Of a stretch of 17,765 nucleotides of DNA, positions 1-7,178 are shown in pieces. This stretch comes from an uncultured Caulobacteraceae bacterium. GTDB taxonomy: Bacteria; Pseudomonadota; Alphaproteobacteria; Caulobacterales; TH1-2. The DNA is taken from contig CALBST010000395.1 in NCBI GenBank assembly GCA_937967425.1, positions 1 to 17,765 on the forward strand, read 5' to 3'. How positions within the stretch are numbered: the stretch's first letter is position 1; each line of letters opens with the position of its first letter. The translations under genes and the position numbers were made by a program. The notes under the pieces are model-generated. The model did not search any database. It was not told the origin of the DNA and saw nothing but the letters and a program-made list of their open reading frames with translations.

Positions 1-1508
1 ATGGAAATCTCCTCCAAGGCCTCGACGGCGACGACCATCTCATCGGCAACGGCGGCAACGATCAACTGCTCGGCGGCGCCGACAATGACATTCTCGACGG
101 CGGTTTAGGCGCCGACACGATGACCGGCGGGACCGGCAACGACACGTATTACGTGGACAATGCCGGCGACGTTGTGACGGAGAATGCTTCGGAAGGAACG
201 GATACGATCCGCTCGACGATTGGCATTGCAGCGCTTGCGGCCAATGTCGAGAACCTGATCCTGGAAGGCGGCGCCGTCACCGGCAACGGCAACGCCTTGA
301 ACAACACCATCACCGGCAACGCCGCCAACAACTTCATCAATGGCGAGGCCGGGGCCGACACCATGATCGGCGGCTTGGGCAATGACACCTATGTCGTCGA
401 CAATGCCGGCGACATCGTCACCGAGCTCGCCGGCCAAGGCACGGATACGGTGTTCTCGACCGTCAACGTCACAGCGCTCTGGCAGCACGTCGAAAATCTG
501 ACGCTTTCGGGCACAGCGCTCAGCGTCAATGGCAATGCCTTAAACAACATCCTCACCGGCAACGCCCAGAAGAACGTACTGAACGGCAGCGCCGGCGAAG
601 ACACGTTGATCGGCGGCCTCGACAGCGACACCTACATCTATAATTCAGCAGGCGACATCATCACCGAGAACCTCAATGAAGGCCTCAACGATACGGTGAT
701 CGCCTATATCGATGTCAGCGCCTTGATGGCCAATGTCGAGAACGTCACCTTGGCCGGCTCGGCGGTCTCGGCCACCGGCAACGCGCTCAACAACATCCTC
801 ACCGGCAATTCGCTCGACAACTTCCTCTATGGCGGCCTCGGCAACGACCAGCTCAACGGCGCGCTCGGCGCCGACACCATGACCGGCGGCCAGGGCGACG
901 ATGCGTATCTGGTCGAGAATCTTGGCGATGTCGTTATCGAAGCTTCGGGCGAAGGCAACGACGTCATCTATACCTGGGTCAATATCGCCTCGCTCACCGC
1001 CAACGTTGAGCGCGCCACCATTATCGGCGCCGGCAATCTCAACATCACCGGCAACGAACTCAACAACCGCCTCTATGGCAACAGCGACAACAACACGCTG
1101 GCCGGGCTCGATGGCGAAGACATCATCGGCGGGCTCGATGGCGCCGACACCATTATCGGCGGCGCGGGCCGCGATCTGCTGACCGGCGGGGCGGGCAATG
1201 ACAGCTTCGTCTATCAGGCGCTCAGCGATTCAGGCGTGACCGGCGCGACGCGCGACATCATCTACGACTTCACCCAGGGCCAGGATCGGATCGATCTTGC
1301 CGCCATCGACGCCATCACCGGCGGCGGCGACGACGCCTTCACCTTCATCGGCAACAGCGCCTTCTCCAACACCGCCGGCGAACTCCGCTACGAAACCTCC
1401 GGCGGCTACACTGTCATCTCGATGGACGTAAACGGCGACGGCGTCGCCGACTCACAAATCACCCTCATCGGAACCATCCCGCTCACAAGCGTGGATTTCT
1501 GGTTGTAG
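1..1508 (+). CDS. Secreted RTX calcium-binding repeat protein, C-terminal part (5' end outside window)
   Basis: The reading frame is open from base 3, upstream of the first ATG (120), and already encodes glycine/aspartate nonapeptides such as GLDGDDHLIGNGGNDQL. The ATG at 120 is therefore internal and the gene starts outside the window. Four long repeat units follow (81, 81, 91 and 91 residues), each made of a DTY.V.NAGD strand, an ANVEN.TL segment, a GN.LNN.ITGN segment and a GG.G.D RTX turn. The last ~110 residues resemble the serralysin-type C-terminal domain. The protein ends in DFWL, an acidic residue plus hydrophobic tail typical of type I secretion signals in this family. RTX nonapeptides bind calcium after export. 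Family knowledge suggests an extracellular protease, surface-layer or adhesin-like protein, but the catalytic or N-terminal part is not visible. No type I secretion genes are in the window. The stop is only 6 bp from the stop of the opposing methyltransferase gene. Confidence 0.92.
   Translation, partial: GNLLQGLDGDDHLIGNGGNDQLLGGADNDILDGGLGADTMTGGTGNDTYYVDNAGDVVTENASEGTDTIRSTIGIAALAANVENLILEGGAVTGNGNALNNTITGNAANNFINGEAGADTMIGGLGNDTYVVDNAGDIVTELAGQGTDTVFSTVNVTALWQHVENLTLSGTALSVNGNALNNILTGNAQKNVLNGSAGEDTLIGGLDSDTYIYNSAGDIITENLNEGLNDTVIAYIDVSALMANVENVTLAGSAVSATGNALNNILTGNSLDNFLYGGLGNDQLNGALGADTMTGGQGDDAYLVENLGDVVIEASGEGNDVIYTWVNIASLTANVERATIIGAGNLNITGNELNNRLYGNSDNNTLAGLDGEDIIGGLDGADTIIGGAGRDLLTGGAGNDSFVYQALSDSGVTGATRDIIYDFTQGQDRIDLAAIDAITGGGDDAFTFIGNSAFSNTAGELRYETSGGYTVISMDVNGDGVADSQITLIGTIPLTSVDFWL
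138..1169 (+). repeat. Four tandem RTX/beta-roll units of 243, 243, 273 and 273 bp
   Basis: Units begin at 138, 381, 624 and 897, each opening with a (N/S/D)D(T/A)Y codon set and closing with GG(L/Q/A)(G/D). Units 1 and 2 are 81 residues. Units 3 and 4 are 91 residues, with one extra stretch of RTX nonapeptide. The units are related at protein level but differ from each other, so this is an old coding repeat, not a recent tandem duplication. The other RTX gene carries the same four units at 16552-17583 in the opposite orientation. Confidence 0.85.
589..1352 (+). repeat. Left arm of a 764-bp perfect inverted repeat
   Basis: I compared these bases line by line with the reverse complement of 16369-17132 and found no mismatch or gap (left position plus right position always equals 17721). 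The first mismatches lie at 588 (AGC versus GGC codon) and 1353 (AAC versus GCT codon). The wider homology covers roughly 108-1508 and is gap-free but diverged outside this core. The arm spans the end of repeat unit 2, all of units 3 and 4, and part of the C-terminal domain of the left RTX gene. Confidence 0.95.
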
Positions 1509-1514
1509 GAGGAG

Positions 1515-2354
1515 TCAGACGCTTCGTCGCGCGACAACACGCACCTGGTAGGGATCGATGTCGGCGCGCTCAGACCGGACAAACTGCCAGCCGGTCTCGG
1601 CCAGAATCTTGCTGCAGTGTTCAATGCTCATGCTCGCTGCACCGTAGGTGTCCTCGCCATCGAACATGACGCGGCCATCGCCTAGGAAGGCGAAGCCATC
1701 GCGCTCGTGCAAGGCCGCTAGTTCGGGCATCCGGCGCAGCGTCCAAAACTCGACAGGGCGAATGGTGAAAACAATGACTGCGCCGGGTTTGGACACGTCG
1801 CTGATCGCCCGCAACGCCGCCAACGTCGTACGCTCGCTAGTATGCGTGAACACGGAGAACGCAATCGCGAGGTCCGCTTGCGCTTCAATTGGAAGCCGTG
1901 CTGGAATTGGATCAATTTTCAGGGCATTGCAAGCGACGCCGCAGTCCCTGAGAAGGGACAGCGAAACATCGAGCGCGTCGAGCGCCCATATGTTCGATGG
2001 ATTCGTGTACTTCGCGAGAAGTCGGGTGAACCGCCCCCAACCACACCCATAGTCAATCGCGATTACATCCCGGAGCGGGCCGCGTATCGCCTCGTAGGAT
2101 TGCTGGACAAACAACAGGAACGGCAGAGTGCTCGTGCGCAACAATCTCTCATCACTATCACCGACCCACTTCTTCTGAATGTCTGCGCTCGGCATCCGCG
2201 GCAGAACTTGATTCAAGAATGGCCAGTGGGCCAGGTAACGCGCCGGGTCAGAAAGCAGGACAGCATAGTCTTGCAGCGCAAGCTCCCGCAGCCGATCTGG
2301 ATCCTGCGCTAGATTTGCATCGTCGATGATGGCTCGCGCCTGAGCGTCTAGCAT
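1515..2354 (-). CDS. Class I SAM-dependent methyltransferase (279 aa)
   Basis: Predicted cytoplasmic methyltransferase with a Rossmann fold. From ATG 2354, motif I is AIDYGCGWG (residues 99-107), followed by an acidic loop around LDALD (125-129), the IAFSVFTHTS segment (163-172), and KPGAVIVFT (189-197), the usual post-motif III strand. The substrate is not recognisable; by context it is probably a sugar, or the end of the glycan chain. I chose the start at 2354 because it gives a compact protein and avoids overlap with the divergent gene at 2405. An ATG at 2387 preceded by GAGG is a credible alternative that adds 11 residues. The open frame extends further, to 2567, but that part lies antisense to the neighbouring gene and has low-complexity, unlikely composition. 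The stop is almost abutting the left RTX stop (tail to tail, 6 bp), leaving no room for a normal terminator. Confidence 0.85.
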   Translation of the reverse strand: MLDAQARAIIDDANLAQDPDRLRELALQDYAVLLSDPARYLAHWPFLNQVLPRMPSADIQKKWVGDSDERLLRTSTLPFLLFVQQSYEAIRGPLRDVIAIDYGCGWGRFTRLLAKYTNPSNIWALDALDVSLSLLRDCGVACNALKIDPIPARLPIEAQADLAIAFSVFTHTSERTTLAALRAISDVSKPGAVIVFTIRPVEFWTLRRMPELAALHERDGFAFLGDGRVMFDGEDTYGAASMSIEHCSKILAETGWQFVRSERADIDPYQVRVVARRSV

Positions 2355-2404
2355 GACCCTTGATAGCGTCCCTTGGCGCCCAGGCATAGCCTCGATATGC
2401 TCAG

Positions 2405-3136
2405 ATGATGGATAGCTCCCGCATTCACCCCGCCGACGAAATGTACAAGACCGGGCTAATTTCGTTCCAGGGTGACGAAGCCAAAGCGAGGGATTTCTAC
2501 ACGAAGTCAGGTCACGCCATATGTGACCGTGTAGCCAATTGGCTGCGCGAACACGGTCGCGATCCATCGCAGCTGTCCATTCTCGATTTTGCGTGCGGTT
2601 ATGGGCGTGTAACCCGGCACTTTGCCAAGGTTTTCGGCGAGGTCACCGTCTCTGATCTTGAGCCGGAAATGCTTGGGTTTATCAGCGAACTCTGTGGTGC
2701 TGAGGGGTTCCTGTCAAACATCGACCTAGCGCGCGTGAAATGGCCACCGCGTGATTTTGACGTGGTGTTCACATACTCGCTCTTTACGCATTTGCACCCA
2801 GAGATTTGGAGCGCTTGGTTCGAAGCCGTCTCAGAGCGTGTCAGGCCGGGCGGCTTCATGTTCCTAACAACGAGGGGCGTCGAGTTCGCGCGCCGGACAG
2901 GTGAAGCCGTTGCCGAAGGCGAACAGGTTCGCTTCACTGAAAAGAACGAAACAGAGGGCCGACTAGACACCAGCATCTACGGGCGCACGACGTTGGCCCG
3001 AGAGTTTGTGGACGACGTACTGAAAGGCCAACATCGCCCCCTCCCGATGTCACGCGCCGGATATTTCAAAGGGGGGGAGTTCGACCAGTACCAAGATGTG
3101 CATGTCTTGGTGCGTGCGACCGGCGTCCGAGGCTAA
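2405..3136 (+). CDS. Class I SAM-dependent methyltransferase (243 aa)
   Basis: Predicted cytoplasmic SAM methyltransferase. Motif I is LDFACGYGR (residues 60-68), with an acidic residue at the end of strand 2 (SDLEPEM, 83-89), DVVFTYSLFTHL (119-130) as the motif II region, and RPGGFMFLTTRG (147-158) as the post-motif strand. The C-terminal part carries a YG..(S/T)L-like segment near 192 that resembles equivalent segments in the other two methyltransferase domains of this window, suggesting a related substrate class. Two adjacent ATGs (2405 and 2408) are possible starts and neither has a clear Shine-Dalgarno sequence. It is divergent from the methyltransferase at 1515-2354 with a gap of 50 bp, or 17 bp if the alternative start is used. 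It converges on the fusion gene ending at 3203. The substrate is unknown; a role in glycan modification is inferred from neighbours only. Confidence 0.88.
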   Translation: MMDSSRIHPADEMYKTGLISFQGDEAKARDFYTKSGHAICDRVANWLREHGRDPSQLSILDFACGYGRVTRHFAKVFGEVTVSDLEPEMLGFISELCGAEGFLSNIDLARVKWPPRDFDVVFTYSLFTHLHPEIWSAWFEAVSERVRPGGFMFLTTRGVEFARRTGEAVAEGEQVRFTEKNETEGRLDTSIYGRTTLAREFVDDVLKGQHRPLPMSRAGYFKGGEFDQYQDVHVLVRATGVRG

Positions 3137-3137
3137 A

Positions 3138-3155
3138 CAACGACATCGGTCGTTG
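3138..3155. other. Perfect 7-bp hairpin between convergent genes
   Basis: CAACGAC, loop ATCG, GTCGTTG begins 1 bp after the stop codon of the methyltransferase gene and lies in the 66-bp gap before the convergent fusion gene. There is no T-run on either side, so it is not a canonical intrinsic terminator. It could still stabilise 3' ends or help termination. Confidence 0.4.
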
Positions 3156-3202
3156 CCGCGAAGACGCCATCACCGCAGGACGTCCGGCACCGGATCGGGA
3201 AG

Positions 3203-5098
3203 TCAGCGCTTGGAGAGGAAGAACGTCGTTTGCGGCACGACTTTGGTGTCTTCAATCCAGTGCGCAACTCGCAATGACGTCTCGCGCTCGATCCACTGCT
3301 TTGGCATCAGACTGATGCCATACACTTCCGGATCGAGCGTGCCGCCTTTCATGTGACGGCCAAACGAGAATTCGCCATCGCGATAACGCCGTTCGACTTC
3401 GTCCAAATCATTGAACGCCCGCGTGATGTTGTCCTCCCAGGTGTACAGCGTGTGGCCCGTCGTTCGCTTGCGTTCGAACACCTCAAAAAGCGCCCGCCCC
3501 CAGCTGGTCACCACCATCGAACCGCCAGGCTTCAGAACACGCGCTAACTCCCGCAGCCAGAACTTCGCGCTGTCCTCGTTGATGCGTGAAAACACCGAGA
3601 ACGAGAGGATCAGATCTTGGCTATCATCCGCCACAGGAAGGGACGCGCCTTCTTGGCTCAGGACAAACGACACCTCCGGCATCAGCTCGCGGCAAACGCT
3701 GATGTTTTCGGGATCAATATCGACGCCGGTAATGTCGGCCGCGACAAAATCCTTCAAGAACACGCGAATGTGCCTGCCCCAGCCACAGCCAAAATCAAGC
3801 AGGCGCGGCGACGGCGGCAGCTTCGGCAAGTGACGGTGCAGAACACGCCGAAACTTGAGAGCGCCCTGCATCGCCGCGACGCCACTCGTGCCATGCAGGG
3901 TCTGCTGACGATCAAGCGAGGCCATCGGCGGAAACATGGAAACGCTTCCGTCTTCGGCGTGGCGCAGCCAAAGCCGCTCCCATTCTTCCTCACTAAGCGC
4001 GGCAAACTTGGCTTGAGTGCTCACTGTTTCTTCGCGGCTCACTGGCTGACGAGGCGGGGCCTTCACTTCGCGCGCCGGCGACTTCGCACCGGTCACCTCA
4101 AAACCCAAGGCCAACAATGCAGCATCCGCGTCCGCGATGAGCCGCCGTTGCTTGAGGTCGCAACCCGCGCTCAATTGTCCTCTGACGTTGAGCCAAGATG
4201 AATCCTCTCCCGCAATTCGGATGACCTCAGCGCAAAAGCGTTCGTGAAGTTGCTCGCCCAAGGCGGCCGGCAGCAGCGTGTAGCCAGCATGCGCGCGCTC
4301 GGAGAAAGGAAAATCCGCCCAGCTCTTCCACCAGCTCTCAAGCTCGCCCTCAGAGACCCCGTTGCAGCGCAAAGAGCGGACGAGTTCGCAAATGAACGCC
4401 GGAACACTCTCGTTCTGCTTTTCGCGGCTCTTGGCCGAAAGTTCTGAAACTTGGACGCCGATCAATTCGAAGAAGGCTGATACGACATTCTGCTTTATCT
4501 GCGGATCGTCATAGGCAAAGGCGATGACCTTGCCTCCCTTTGCGACCTTGCGCAGATCCCGCAGCAACGCCGTATAATCCAATCTCGCGCGCTGATTTCC
4601 CGCATATTCGGCGATTGTTCGACGGTAGCCGCCATGAATAACCGAGGTGCGGTAGCTCGACTCGATAAAGTCGACGGTGTTCCTGAGGAACACCACCGGC
4701 GTCACACTGTATCGCTCGAGCTCGCGGCCAACATCAGCAATCTCGCCTGAGTCCAGAACGTCAAATTCCTCCGAAGACAGGACGACGACGCTGGCATCCG
4801 ACGCTGCAATTTCATCATGAAGATCCGACCAGAGCCGCTCTCTCTGTTCAGAGCTCAGCAAACTTGTGCCCTTGCCGGGCAGATACTCAGGTCGGCGCAA
4901 AACCGACAGGGCGAGCGAGTGATGGCCGAGCCGCGCCCAGGGAGGACATCCTGTCTTAGGATACAGGATGCCCCGCGCGGCTAGCACACTCGCCGATTTC
5001 GAAAGCGCCCACTGCAGACTGGTCGAGCCGGTCTTGTGCGCGCCAATGTGGAGCAGCACGCGCTTGCGCGCATCCGCCTCATTCAAGCCAATGGTCAC
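3203..5098 (-). CDS. Sulfotransferase-like / SAM methyltransferase fusion protein (631 aa)
   Basis: The N-terminal half (about residues 10-330) is a P-loop sulfotransferase-like domain. It opens with VLLHIGAHKTGSTSLQ (14-29), the PAPS 5'-phosphosulfate-type loop, and has VVFLRNTVDFIESSYR (135-150) as a plausible 3'-phosphate motif. A linker at about 337-365 rich in Pro, Ala, Arg and Glu follows. The C-terminal half is a class I methyltransferase with LLDFGCGWGR (433-442), GVDIDPE (458-464) and LKPGGSMVVTSWG (522-534). Many proteins with this P-loop in polysaccharide clusters have no proven donor or acceptor, so sulfation is family inference. The start is GTG 5098, one base after the TGA of the upstream lipoprotein gene, which implies translational coupling and an operon with the ABC transporter. 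Both halves look intact, so this is a real two-domain polypeptide unless a sequencing error joined two genes. Confidence 0.87.
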   Translation of the reverse strand: MTIGLNEADARKRVLLHIGAHKTGSTSLQWALSKSASVLAARGILYPKTGCPPWARLGHHSLALSVLRRPEYLPGKGTSLLSSEQRERLWSDLHDEIAASDASVVVLSSEEFDVLDSGEIADVGRELERYSVTPVVFLRNTVDFIESSYRTSVIHGGYRRTIAEYAGNQRARLDYTALLRDLRKVAKGGKVIAFAYDDPQIKQNVVSAFFELIGVQVSELSAKSREKQNESVPAFICELVRSLRCNGVSEGELESWWKSWADFPFSERAHAGYTLLPAALGEQLHERFCAEVIRIAGEDSSWLNVRGQLSAGCDLKQRRLIADADAALLALGFEVTGAKSPAREVKAPPRQPVSREETVSTQAKFAALSEEEWERLWLRHAEDGSVSMFPPMASLDRQQTLHGTSGVAAMQGALKFRRVLHRHLPKLPPSPRLLDFGCGWGRHIRVFLKDFVAADITGVDIDPENISVCRELMPEVSFVLSQEGASLPVADDSQDLILSFSVFSRINEDSAKFWLRELARVLKPGGSMVVTSWGRALFEVFERKRTTGHTLYTWEDNITRAFNDLDEVERRYRDGEFSFGRHMKGGTLDPEVYGISLMPKQWIERETSLRVAHWIEDTKVVPQTTFFLSKR

Positions 5099-5099
5099 G

Positions 5100-5348
5100 T
5101 CAGAGCGGCGGAAGCGGGGTGCAATCCCACCTCAGTTGGTCGGCGCCGCGAAGATCGCACAATCTCAGAGAACCGTCTGGATCCTGGACAAGCGCGATCT
5201 TGCGGCCATCCTCACGAACTTCGAACGAAACCACCTCGGAGCGAATAGGCGCACTCGCCTGTGGTTCCTGGGCCGGCGCAAGCTGATCGCACGCGGCCAA
5301 TGCGCCAACACCCAAAATCGCGAGCAAAACTGACGCGTAAGGCTTCAT
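5100..5348 (-). CDS. Small lipoprotein of unknown function (82 aa)
   Basis: It starts with a short positive N-terminus, a hydrophobic stretch (residues 5-19) and a lipobox LAAC with Cys20, so it should be processed by signal peptidase II and lipidated. The +2 residue is Asp, which in E. coli favours inner-membrane retention; whether that rule holds here is uncertain. The mature part is about 63 residues and includes two further cysteines (in LRLCDLRG and WDCTPL) that could form a disulfide. I do not recognise a family. The start is well supported by AGGAG about 7 bases upstream of ATG 5348. The gene sits between the ABC ATPase (43 bp away) and the fusion gene (1 bp away), so it is probably co-transcribed with the export genes. 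A role in envelope transport is only a guess from position. Confidence 0.78.
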   Translation of the reverse strand: MKPYASVLLAILGVGALAACDQLAPAQEPQASAPIRSEVVSFEVREDGRKIALVQDPDGSLRLCDLRGADQLRWDCTPLPPL

Positions 5349-5354
5349 CTCGAA

Positions 5355-5362
5355 ACTCCTGC
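5355..5362 (-). promoter_or_regulatory. Ribosome binding site of the lipoprotein gene
   Basis: On the minus strand the sequence GCAGGAGTTTCGAGATG places AGGAG 7 bases before ATG 5348. It is one of the clearest Shine-Dalgarno sequences in the window and fixes the lipoprotein start. Confidence 0.65.
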
Positions 5363-5391
5363 AATGAACTCAAAGGCGCGTGAGCGCGGGA

Positions 5392-6165
5392 TCATGCGCC
5401 AGCCTGGGCGCCAGACGCAAGAACTGGGCGTTGGACGCCCTTAAGATACGCGGGAAGCACGACATCTACATCCCCCACCAACACGATCCGCCCCCCCTCC
5501 ATCCAGCATACGACGTTGCACATCTTTCGAATGATCTCGAGTGAGTGGCTCGACAACACAACAATCTTGGTTTCGTTGAGCAGACTCTTGAGACGCTCTT
5601 GCGCCTTCTCGACAAAATCCGCATCCCCCGCACTGAGCCACTCATCCATCACCAGGATGTCGCCGCGCACGGCGGTGGAAATCGCGAACAACAACCGCGC
5701 GCGCATTCCATCCGAATAGGTCCGCACCGGCAGATGAATAAAGTCGCCGAGCCCAGACCATTCCGGCACCTCTCGTTTGGCGCGTTGGACTTCGGCATCC
5801 GTGGCGCCGAGAAGAAGCATTGGAATTTCGATGTTTTGGAAACCTGTCAGCTCAGGATGAATTCCTAGTCCCCGAGTGATGAGCGGCACGACGCGACCAT
5901 CAACCCGCAAGCCGCCGCGCTGTGGATGAAGCAATCCGGCGATGACCTTTAACAGGGTCGATTTCCCCGCCCCATTGCGACCAATCAAGCCAATACGATC
6001 GCCATCCTTCAAATGGAGCGTCACATCCGAGAGCGCCTTCACCTCAACAAAACCACTGCCGGAGCCGCCGCCAAACTGGCGCATCATCGAAACTTTCAGC
6101 GATCGCCCAGTGACATCGAACACCGGGTACCAAAAGCTCGCGTCTTCGAGTTTTACGGAAGCCAT
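5392..6165 (-). CDS. wzt: ABC transporter ATP-binding protein, polysaccharide export (Wzt/KpsT type, 257 aa)
   Basis: Nucleotide-binding subunit of an ABC-2 exporter for surface glycan, acting at the cytoplasmic face of the inner membrane. Walker A is GRNGAGKST (62-70), the signature is YSDGM (150-154, the form typical of the polysaccharide exporter subfamily), Walker B is ILVMDEW (170-176) and the H-loop is SSHS (205-208). An extra N-terminal stretch (about 15-42) before the core is also usual for this subfamily. At 257 residues it lacks the long C-terminal carbohydrate-binding domain of O9a-type Wzt, so it should not need recognition of a modified chain end through that domain. It lies 7 bp after the permease stop, so the two are clearly one operon. 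The symbol is by family; KpsT/TagH-like naming would be equally defensible. Confidence 0.92.
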   Translation of the reverse strand: MASVKLEDASFWYPVFDVTGRSLKVSMMRQFGGGSGSGFVEVKALSDVTLHLKDGDRIGLIGRNGAGKSTLLKVIAGLLHPQRGGLRVDGRVVPLITRGLGIHPELTGFQNIEIPMLLLGATDAEVQRAKREVPEWSGLGDFIHLPVRTYSDGMRARLLFAISTAVRGDILVMDEWLSAGDADFVEKAQERLKSLLNETKIVVLSSHSLEIIRKMCNVVCWMEGGRIVLVGDVDVVLPAYLKGVQRPVLASGAQAGA

Positions 6166-6172
6166 GTTGAGC

Positions 6173-6952
6173 TCACAGCCACAAATTGACGCGCTTGCGC
6201 GTAATTGAAATGACGATCAGCCCGAGCGTTGCAGCGATCGCGCAACAATAGAGCGAAACCTGCCAGTTGAGCAGCGTGGGCTCTCGGCCCAACAGTGGCG
6301 CGCGCACCAACTCGATGAGGTGAAAGAACGGATTGCCCGCCACGAACATGGGCCGGTGGCTCATCGTTTGCGGCATCCAAAAGATCGGCGTGACGAAAAA
6401 GATAACTTGCATCGCGCTCTGAATAACCAGCGGTATATCGCGAAAGCGTGTGCAAATCGGCCCTAGCGCCAAGGTCAGAAAATATCCAAACGTCAGCACA
6501 ACCACAGCGCCCGGCAGCGCCCACAATGCGACCGGCTGTAGCACCGCCCCAAACATTACCAACAGCACAACAATTGCTATCAGGTTGTGGGTGAACACGA
6601 TCGCATTGCGAACCACGATGCGACCGGCAATCACGCTCATTGGCATGCGAACGTTTTGAAGGAAAGAAGTGTGTTCCGTGACAGAAGCGCAGCTCTCAGT
6701 CACGAGAGCGAGGATCAATTGCCAAACAAGAAGACCCGCCCCAATGAATGAGACGTAGGAAACAAAGTCCCTTTGGAAAACGTCAGCAAAAACGTAGGCA
6801 AGCGCAAGCACCGTTGCGATCAGAGCTGCGCTTATCCAAAACGGACCGAGGAGAGAGCGCTTGTAACGCAACTCAATATCCTGGAGCCCGAGCTTGAAGC
6901 TCGTTCTCCAACGAACCAGACCAGTCCCGATGTCGAGAGCGGCGCTAAGCAC
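6173..6952 (-). CDS. wzm: ABC-2 type permease, polysaccharide export (Wzm/KpsM type, 259 aa)
   Basis: Membrane subunit paired with the ATPase just downstream. It shows about six hydrophobic segments, near residues 38-58, 64-86, 117-138, 145-165, 176-193 and 232-250. The family-typical ELRYKRSLLGPFW (27-39) precedes the first one, and a loop with SFLQNVRMPMS (96-106) matches the conserved cytoplasmic loop of O-antigen/teichoic-acid permeases. Length is normal for the family. The start is GTG 6952, supported by GAGG about 7 bases upstream. It is the first gene of the minus-strand run and is divergent from the large modular gene at 7179, so the 226-bp gap between them should hold both promoters. 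The exported glycan is not identifiable from this subunit. Confidence 0.92.
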   Translation of the reverse strand: MLSAALDIGTGLVRWRTSFKLGLQDIELRYKRSLLGPFWISAALIATVLALAYVFADVFQRDFVSYVSFIGAGLLVWQLILALVTESCASVTEHTSFLQNVRMPMSVIAGRIVVRNAIVFTHNLIAIVVLLVMFGAVLQPVALWALPGAVVVLTFGYFLTLALGPICTRFRDIPLVIQSAMQVIFFVTPIFWMPQTMSHRPMFVAGNPFFHLIELVRAPLLGREPTLLNWQVSLYCCAIAATLGLIVISITRKRVNLWL

Positions 6953-7178
6953 AGCTTGGCCTCACGCGCGATCTCGCGATTTCGGGAATGCGGTATCCCA
7001 ATGCCACCCCGATGGTCTCCGTCTCGGCTTTGTTCAAGGCCCGTTACCTAATGCAGGCGTACAGGGCGCCAACTGATAGATCTCAGGGGCGCATGTTATT
7101 GCATTTGCCGGTATCGGTAACTTCAATGTCAAGGATAGCGTCAAAAACGAGCCCCGCCAGGGCAAAACCCACCCAAAA
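6953..7178. promoter_or_regulatory. Divergent intergenic region, presumed to hold two promoters
   Basis: This 226-bp gap separates the permease (-) from the modular glycosyltransferase (+), and transcription of both units must start here or further inside. I see no strong sigma-70 promoter. The best minus-strand candidate is TTGAAG, 17 bases, TGCAAT, on the complement of about 7099-7127, which is weak. No clear operator or riboswitch was seen. Confidence 0.4.

Noticed and set aside
120..122. ATG as start of the left RTX gene
   Set aside because: The frame is open to the window edge and encodes RTX nonapeptides before this ATG, so the gene begins outside.
138..1169. Possible CRISPR or tandem DNA repeat array
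   Set aside because: The repeats are degenerate coding units of 81-91 residues without constant spacers; they are RTX protein repeats.
901..1182. 93-codon open frame also present at 16539-16820
   Set aside because: Its identical presence in both arms reflects the DNA identity of the repeat; it is out of frame with the RTX coding sequence and has no start signal or family features.
2355..2567. N-terminal extension of the first methyltransferase
   Set aside because: It lies antisense to the divergent methyltransferase gene, is rich in Arg, Trp and Cys, and ATGs at 2387 and 2354 give normal proteins.
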